NCBI GenBank assembly: GCA_037349105.1
Contig: JAYJMM010000114.1
Span: 2,781,501 to 2,845,500 of the forward strand
Direction: 5' to 3'
DNA length: 64,000 nucleotides
Source of the DNA: Limnomonas spitsbergensis
Taxonomy: Eukaryota; Chlorophyta; Chlorophyceae; Chlamydomonadales
Part shown: positions 56,001-64,000 of the stretch, piece after piece
Layout of the letters: every line of letters starts with the position of its first letter
Position numbering within the stretch: the stretch's first letter is position 1
Translations under genes and position numbers: made by a program
Notes under the pieces: generated by a model
Database searches by the model: none
The model's input: the letters and a program-made list of their open reading frames with translations, nothing else
Told to the model about the DNA's origin: nothing

Positions 56001-59000
56001 CGTATCACATCCCACCATGGCAGGGTCACATGTGAGTGCTGCGTATCACATCCCACCATGGCAGGGTCACATGTGAGTGCTGCATATCACATCCTACCAT
56101 GGCAGGGTCACATGCGAGTGCTGCGTATCACATCCAACCATGGCAGGGTCACATGCGAGTGCTGCGTATCACATCCCACCATGGCAGGGTCACATGCGAG
56201 TGCTGCGTATCACATCCAACCATGACAGGGTCACATGTGAGTGCTGCGTATCACATCCCACCATAGCAGGGTCACAGGTGAGTGCTGCGTATCACATCCC
56301 ACCATGGCAGAGTCACATGCGAGTGCTGTGTATCACATCCCACCATGGCAGGGTCACATGCGAGTGCTGCGTATCACATCCTACCATGGCAGGGTCACAT
56401 GTGAGTGCTGCGTATCACATCCTACCATGGCAGGGTCACATGCGAGTGCAACGTATCACATCCCACCATGGCAGGGTCACATGTGAGTGCTGCGTATCAC
56501 ATCCCACCATGGCAGGGTCACATGTGAGTGCTGCGTATCACATCCCACCATGGCAGGGTCACATGTGAGTGCTGCGTATCACATCTCACCATGGCAGGGT
56601 CACATGCGAGTGATGCGTATCACATCCTACCATGGCAGGGTCACATGCGAGTGCTGCGTATCACATCCCACCATGGCAGCGTCACATGTGAGTGCTGCGT
56701 ATCACATCCTACCATGGCAGGGTCACATGTGAGTGCTGCGTATCACATCCCACCATGGCAGGGTCACATGTGAGTGCTGCGTATCACATCCTACCATGGC
56801 AGGGTCACATGCGAGTGCTGCGTATCATAACCCACCATGGCAGGGTCACATGCGAGTGCTGCGTATCACATCCTACCATGGCAGGGTCACATGTGAGTGC
56901 TGCGTATCACATCCCACCATGGCAGGGTCACATGCGAGTGCTGCGTATCACATCCCACCATGGCAGGGTCACATGCGAGTGCTGCGTATCACATCCCACC
57001 ATGGCAGGTTCACATGCGAGTGCTGCGTATCACATCCTACCATGGCAGGGTCACATGCGAGTGCTGCGTATCACATCCCACCATGGCTGGGTCACATGCG
57101 AGTGCTGCGTATCACATCCCACCATGGCAGGGTCACATGCGAGTGCTGCGTATCACATCCCACCATGGCAGGGTCACATGTGAGTGCTGCCTATCACATC
57201 CCACCATGGCAGGGTCACATGTGAGTGCTGCATATCACATCCTACCATGGCAGGGTCACATGCGAGTGCTGCGTATCACATCCAACCATGGCAGGGTCAC
57301 ATGCGAGTGCTGCGTATCACATCCCACCATGGCAGGGTCACATGCGAGTGCTGCGTATCACATCCAACCATGACAGGGTCACATGTGAGTGCTGCGTATC
57401 ACATCCCACCATAGCAGGGTCACAGGTGAGTGCTGCGTATCACATCCCACCATGGCAGAGTCACATGCGAGTGCTGTGTATCACATCCCACCATGGCAGG
57501 GTCACATGCGAGTGCTGCGTATCACATCCTACCATGGCAGGGTCACATGTGAGTGCTGCGTATCACATCCTACCATGGCAGGGTCACATGCGAGTGCAGC
57601 GTATCACATCCCACCATGGCAGGGTCACATGTGAGTGCTGCGTATCACATCCCACCATGGCAGGGTCACATGTGAGTGCTGCGTATCACATCCCACCATG
57701 GCAGGGTCACATGTGAGTGCTGCGTATCACATCTCACCATGGCAGGGTCACATGCGAGTGATGCGTATCACATCCTACCATGGCAGGGTCACATGCGAGT
57801 GCTGCGTATCACATCCCACCATGGCAGCGTCACATGTGAGTGCTGCGTATCACATCCTACCATGGCAGGGTCACATGTGAGTGCTGCGTATCACATCCCA
57901 CCATGGCAGGGTCACATGTGAGTGCTGCGTATCACATCCTACCATGGCAGGGTCACATGCGAGTGCTGCGTATCACATCCTACCGTGGCAGGGTCACATG
58001 TGAGTGCTGCGTATCACATCCTACCATGGCAGGGTCACATGCGAGTGCTGCGTATCATAACCCACCATGGCAGGGTCACATGCGAGTGCTGCGTATCACA
58101 TCCTACCATGGCAGGGTCACATGTGAGTGCTGCGTATCACATCCCACCATGGCAGGGTCACATGTGAGTGCTGCGTATCACATCCCACCATGGCAGGGTC
58201 ACATGCGAGTGCTGCGTATCACATCCCACCATGGCAGGGTCACATGCGAGTGCTGCGTATCACATCCCACCATGGCAGGGTCACATGTGAGTGCTGCGTA
58301 TCACATCCCACCATGGCAGGGTCACATGTGAGTGCTGCATATCACATCCCACCATGGCAGGGTCACATGTGAGTGCTGCGTATCACATCCTACCATGGCA
58401 GGGTCACATGTGAGTGCTGCGTATCACATCCTACCATGGCAGGGTCACATGCGAGTGCTGCGTATCATAACCCACCATGGCAGGGTCACATGCGAGTGCT
58501 GCGTATCACATCCCACCATGGCAGGGTCACATGTGAGTGCTGCGTATCACATCCCACCATGGCAGGGTCACATGCGAGTGCTGCGTATCACATCCCACCA
58601 TGGCAGGGTCACATGCGAGTGCTGCGTATCACATCCCACCATGGCAGGGTCACATGCGAGTGCTGCGTATCACATCCTACCATGGCAGGGTCACATGCGA
58701 GTGCTGCGTATCACATCCCACCATGGCAGGGTCACATGCGAGTGCTGCGTATCACATCCCACCATGGCAGGGTCACATGCGAGTGCTGCGTATCACATCC
58801 CACCATGGCAGGGTCACATGTGAGTGCTGCGTATCACATCCCACCATGGCAGGGTCACATGTGAGTGCTGCATATCACATCCTACCATGGCAGGGTCACA
58901 TGTGAGTGCTGCGTATCACATCCTACCATGGCAGGGTCACATGCGAGTGCTGCGTATCACATCCCACCATGGCAGGGTCACATGCGAGTGCTGCGTATCA

Positions 59001-62000
59001 CATCCCACCATGGCAGGGTCACATGCGAGTGCTGCGTATCACATCCTACCATGGCAGGGTCACAAGTGAGTGCTGCGTATCACATCCTACCATGGCAGGG
59101 TCACATGCGAGTGCAGCGTATCACATCCCACCATGGCAGGGTCACATGTGAGTGCTGCGTATCACATCCCACCATGGCAGGGTCACATGTGAGTGCTGCG
59201 TATCACATCCCACCATGGCAGGGTCACATGTGAGTGCTGCGTATCACATCCCACCATGGCAGGGTCACATGCGAGTGATGCGTATCACATCCTACCATGG
59301 CAGGGTCACATGTGAGTGCTGCGTATCACATCCTACCATGGCAGGGTCACATGTGAGTGCTGCGTATCACATCCTACCATGGCAGGGTCACATGCGAGTG
59401 CTGCGTATCACATCCCACCATGGCAGAGTCACATGTGAGTGCTGCGTATCACATCCTACCATGGCAGGGTCACATGCGAGTGCTGCGTATCACATCCCAC
59501 CATGGCAGGGTCACATGTGAGTGCTGCGTATCACATCCCACCATGGCAGGGTCACATGTGAGTGCTGCATATCACATCCCACCATGGCAGGGTCACATGT
59601 GAGTGCTGCGTATCACATCCTACCATGGCAGGGTCACATGTGAGTGCTGCGTATCACATCCTACCATGGCAGGGTCACATGCGAGTGCTGCGTATCATAA
59701 CCCACCATGGCAGGGTCACATGCGAGTGCTGCGTATCACATTCCACCATGGCAGGGTCACATGTGAGTGCTGCGTATCACATCCCACCATGGCAGGGTCA
59801 CATGTGAGTGCTGCGTATCACATCCCACCATGGCAGGGTCACATGCGAGTGCTGCGTATCACATCCCACCATGGCTGGGTCACATGCGAGTGCTGCGTAT
59901 CACATCCCACCATGGCAGGGTCACATGCGAGTGCTGCGTATCACATCCCACCATGGCAGGGTCACATGTGAGTGCTGCGTATCACATCCCACCATGGCAG
60001 GGTCACATGTGAGTGCTGCATATCACATCCTACCATGGCAGGGTCACATGTGAGTGCTGCGTATCACATCCTACCATGGCAGGGTCACATGCGAGTGCTG
60101 CGTATCACATCCCACCATGGCAGGGTCACATGCGAGTGCTGCGTATCACATCCCACCATGGCAGGGTCACATGCGACTGCTGCGTATCACATCCTACCAT
60201 GGCAGGGTCACATGTGAGTGCTGCGTATCACATCCTACCATGGCAGGGTCACATGCGAGTGCAGCGTATCACATCCCACCATGGCAGGGTCACATGTGAG
60301 TGCTGCGTATCACATCCCACCATGGCAGGGTCACATGTGAGTGCTGCGTATCACATCCCACCATGGCAGGGTCACATGTGAGTGCTGCGTATCAAATCCC
60401 ACCATGGCAGGGTCACATGCGAGTGATGCGTATCACATCCTACCATGGCAGGGTCACATGTGAGTGCTGCGTATCACATCCTACCATGGCAGGGTCACAT
60501 GTGAGTGCTGCGTATCACATCCTACCATGGCAGGGTCACATGCGAGTGCTGCGTATCACATCCCACCATGGCAGGGTCACATGTGAGTGCTGCGTATCAC
60601 ATCCTACCATGGCAGGGTCACATGCGAGTGCTGCGTATCACATCCCACCATGGCAGGGTCACATGCGAGTGCTGCGTATCACATCCCACCATGGCAGGGT
60701 CACATGTGAGTGCTGCGTATCACATCCCACCATGGCAGGGTCACATGTGAGTGCTGCATATCACATCCTACCATGGCAGGGTCACATGTGAGTGTTGCGT
60801 ATCACATCCTACCATGGCAGGGTCACATGCGAGTGCTGCGTATCACATCCCACCATGGCAGGGTCACATGCGAGTGCTGCGTATCACATCCCACCATGGC
60901 AGGGTCACATGCGAGTGCTGCGTATCACATCCTACCATGGCAGGGTCACATGTGAGTGCTGCGTATCACATCCTACCATGGCAGGGTCACATGCGAGTGC
61001 TGCGTATCACATCCCACCATGGCAGGGTCACATGTGAGTGCTGCGTATCACATCCCACCATGGCAGGGTCACATGTGAGTGCTGCGTATCACATCCCACC
61101 ATGGCAGGGTCACATGTGAGTGCTGCGTATCACATCCCACCATGGCAGGGTCACATGCGAGTGATGCGTATCACATCCTACCATGGCAGGGTCACATGTG
61201 AGTGCTGCGTATCACATCCTACCATGGCAGGGTCACATGTGAGTGCTGCGTATCACATCCTACCATGGCAGGGTCACATGCGAGTGCTGCGTATCACATC
61301 CCACCATGGCAGGGTCACATGTGAGTGCTGCGTATCACATCCTACCATGGCAGGGTCACATGCGAGTGCTGCGTATCACATCCCACCATGGCAGGGTCAC
61401 ATGTGAGTGCTGCGTATCACATCCCACCATGGCAGGGTCACATGTGAGTGCTGAATATCACATCCCACCATGGCAGGGTCACATGTGAGTGCTGCGTATC
61501 ACATCCTACCATGGCAGGGTCACATGCGAGTGCTGCGTATCACATCCCACCATGGCAGGGTCACATGTGAGTGCTGCGTATCACATCCTACCATGGCAGG
61601 GTCACATGCGAGTGCTGCGTATCACATCCCACCATGGCAGGGTCACATGTGAGTGCTGCGTATCACATCCCACCATGGCAGGGTCACATGTCAGTGCTGC
61701 ATATCACATCCCACCATGGCAGGGTCACATGTGAGTGCTGCGTATCACATCCTACCATGGCAGGGTCACATGTGAGTGCTGCGTATCACATCCTACCATG
61801 GCAGGGTCACATGCGAGTGCTGCGTATCATAACCCACCATGGCAGGGTCACATGCGAGTGCTGCGTATCACATCCCACCATGGCAGGGTCACATGTGAGT
61901 GCTGCGTATCACATCCCACCATGGCAGGGTCACATGCGAGTGCTGCGTATCACATCCCACCATGGCAGGGTCACATGCGAGTGCTGCGTATCACATCCCA

Positions 62001-64000
62001 CCATGGCTGGGTCACATGCGAGTGCTGCGTATCACATCCCACCATGGCAGGGTCACATGCGAGTGCTGCGTATCACATCCCACCATGGCAGGGTCACATG
62101 TGAGTGCTGCGTATCACATCCCACCATGGCAGGGTCACATGTGAGTGCTGCATATCACATCCTACCATGGCAGGGTCACATGTGAGTGCTGCGTATCACA
62201 TCCTACCATGGCAGGGTCACATGCGAGTGCTGCGTATCACATCCCACCATGGCAGGGTCACATGCGAGTGCTGCGTATCACATCCCACCATGGCAGGGTC
62301 ACATGTGAGTGCTGCGTATCACATCCCACCATGGCAGGGTCACATGCGAGTGCTGCGTATCACATCCCACCATGGCAGGGTCACATGCGAGTGCTGCGTA
62401 TCACATCCCACCATGGCTGGGTCACATGCGAGTGCTGCGTATCACATCCCACCATGGCAGGGTCACATGCGAGTGCTGCGTATCACATCCCACCATGGCA
62501 GGGTCACATGTGAGTGCTGCGTATCACATCCCACCATGGCAGGGTCACATGTGAGTGCTGCATATCACATCCTACCATGGCAGGGTCACATGTGAGTGCT
62601 GCGTATCACATCCTACCATGGCAGGGTCACATGCGAGTGCTGCGTATCACATCCTACCATGGCAGGGTCACATGCGAGTGCTGCGTATCACATCCCACCA
62701 TGGCAGGGTCACATGCGAGTGCTGCGTATCACATCCTACCATGGCAGGGTCACATGTGAGTGCTGCGTATCACATCCTACCATGGCAGGGTCACATGCGA
62801 GTGCAGCGTATCACATCCCACCATGGCAGGGTCACATGTGAGTGCTGCGTATCACATCCTACCATGGCAGGGTCACATGTGAGTGCTGCGTATCACATCC
62901 CACCATGGCAGGGTCACATGTGAGTGCTGCGTATCACATCCCACCATGGCAGGGTCACATGCGAGTGATGCGTATCACATCCTACCATGGCAGGGTCACA
63001 TGTGAGTGCTGCGTATCACATCCTACCATGGCAGGGTCACATGTGAGTGCTGCGTATCACATCCTACCATGGCAGGGTCACATGCGAGTGCTGCGTATCA
63101 CATCCCACCATGGCAGGGTCACATGTGAGTGCTGCGTATCACATCCTACCATGGCAGGGTCACATGCGAGTGCTGCGTATCACATCCCACCATGGCAGGG
63201 TCACATGCGAGTGCTGCGTATCACATCCCACCATGGCAGGGTCACATGTGAGTGCTGCGTATCACATCCCACCATGGCAGGGTCACATGTGAGTGCTGCA
63301 TATCACATCCTACCATGGCAGGGTCACATGTGAGTGCTGCGTATCACATCCTACCATGGCAGGGTCACATGCGAGTGCTGCGTATCACATCCCACCATGG
63401 CAGGGTCACATGCGAGTGCTGCGTATCACATCCCACCATGGCAGGGTCACATGCGAGTGCTGCGTATCACATCCTACCATGGCAGGGTCACATGTGAGTG
63501 CTGCGTATCACATCCTACCATGGCAGGGTCACATGCGAGTGCAGCGTATCACATCCCACCATGGCAGGGTCACATGTGAGTGCTGCGTATCACATCCCAC
63601 CATGGCAGGGTCACATGTGAGTGCTGCGTATCACATCCCACCATGGCAGGGTCACATGTGAGTGCTGCGTATCACATCCCACCATGGCAGGGTCACATGC
63701 GAGTGATGCGTATCACATCCTACCATGGCAGGGTCACATGTGAGTGCTGCGTATCACATCCTACCATGGCAGGGTCACATGTGAGTGCTGCGTATCACAT
63801 CCTACCATGGCAGGGTCACATGCGAGTGCTGCGTATCACATCCCACCATGGCAGGGTCACATGTGAGTGCTGCGTATCACATCCTACCATGGCAGGGTCA
63901 CATGCGAGTGCTGCGTATCACATCCCACCATGGCAGGGTCACATGTGAGTGCTGCGTATCACATCCCACCATGGCAGGGTCACATGTGAGTGCTGAATAT
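53030..64000. repeat. 41-bp satellite, about 267 units, runs off the window
   Basis: Unit ACCATGGCAGGGTCACATGC then GAGTGCTGCGTATCACATCCC, 41 bp. The first ~12 units are irregular (40-bp units, CCTAGCAGAGTCACATGGAG variants); thereafter it is regular. Common variants are GCGAGTG/GTGAGTG, CATCCC/CATCCT and CACATCC/CATAACC. Higher-order blocks are evident: 28 units (1148 bp) between ~55585 and ~56733 and again between ~58865 and ~60013, and 18 units (738 bp) between ~60013 and ~60751 and between ~62555 and ~63293. All open frames here are satellite artefacts; stops appear wherever CATGCGAG is CATGTGAG. Confidence 0.98.

Noticed and set aside
53213..63948. Dozens of plus-strand open frames of 80-313 codons
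   Set aside because: They are read-through of the 41-bp satellite (three units make 123 bp); they start and stop only where CATGCGAG versus CATGTGAG alternates.
53030..64000. CRISPR-like array
   Set aside because: No unique spacers between repeats, the unit is contiguous, no cas genes, and the context is eukaryotic.

Overview
The window looks like nuclear DNA of a chlorophycean green alga (Chlamydomonas/Volvox grade). The evidence is: many short GT-AG introns; GC-rich exons beside intron-borne minisatellites; CAG/GAG-coded low-complexity protein; TGTAA polyadenylation signals behind stop codons; a GT90 glycosyltransferase and a GH5-like glycosidase; and a mobile element with the split-direct-repeat layout known from Volvox Kangaroo. 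This is inference; the species cannot be named from the sequence alone.

Layout. (1) 1-17527 and 20701-38857 are two near-identical direct copies of one ~18 kb segment, separated by a 3.2 kb spacer (17528-20700) found only once. Each copy carries, in order: a minus-strand orphan exon, a degenerate tRNA-like sequence, a 231-codon plus-strand ORF, part of a minus-strand GT90 gene whose intron is full of minisatellites, a 12-bp satellite, a plus-strand acidic/polyQ gene, a decayed plus-strand GH5 gene, and a minus-strand seven-exon Schlafen-AlbA_2/HATPase (COG2865-like) gene. The duplication boundary cuts the first exon of that last gene, so the two copies differ at the N terminus, and they also differ at the C terminus. 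(2) 39017-39805 is an 80-bp satellite, followed by the 3' exons of an unknown plus-strand gene. (3) 40915-49883 is a 9-kb retroelement in minus orientation with the order A1-ORF-B1-A2-B2. Its only large ORF is a 1701-aa Gag-like protein; no reverse transcriptase or recombinase is visible. (4) 50109-52928 is a well-supported five-exon minus-strand gene for a trypsin-like serine protease with a complete His-Asp-Ser triad. (5) 53030-64000 is a 41-bp satellite of about 267 units that runs off the window.

The genes do not form an operon or pathway. The linking theme is repeat dynamics: a recent segmental duplication, and tandem arrays that carry splice-site-like motifs. In the GT90 intron, arrays at both ends resemble the adjoining authentic donor and acceptor. 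The best candidate for an undescribed system is the non-autonomous split-direct-repeat element with its very large repetitive Gag. Nearly all of the many overlapping open frames in 4.7-7.5, 25.4-28.8 and 53-64 kb are by-products of satellite periods.
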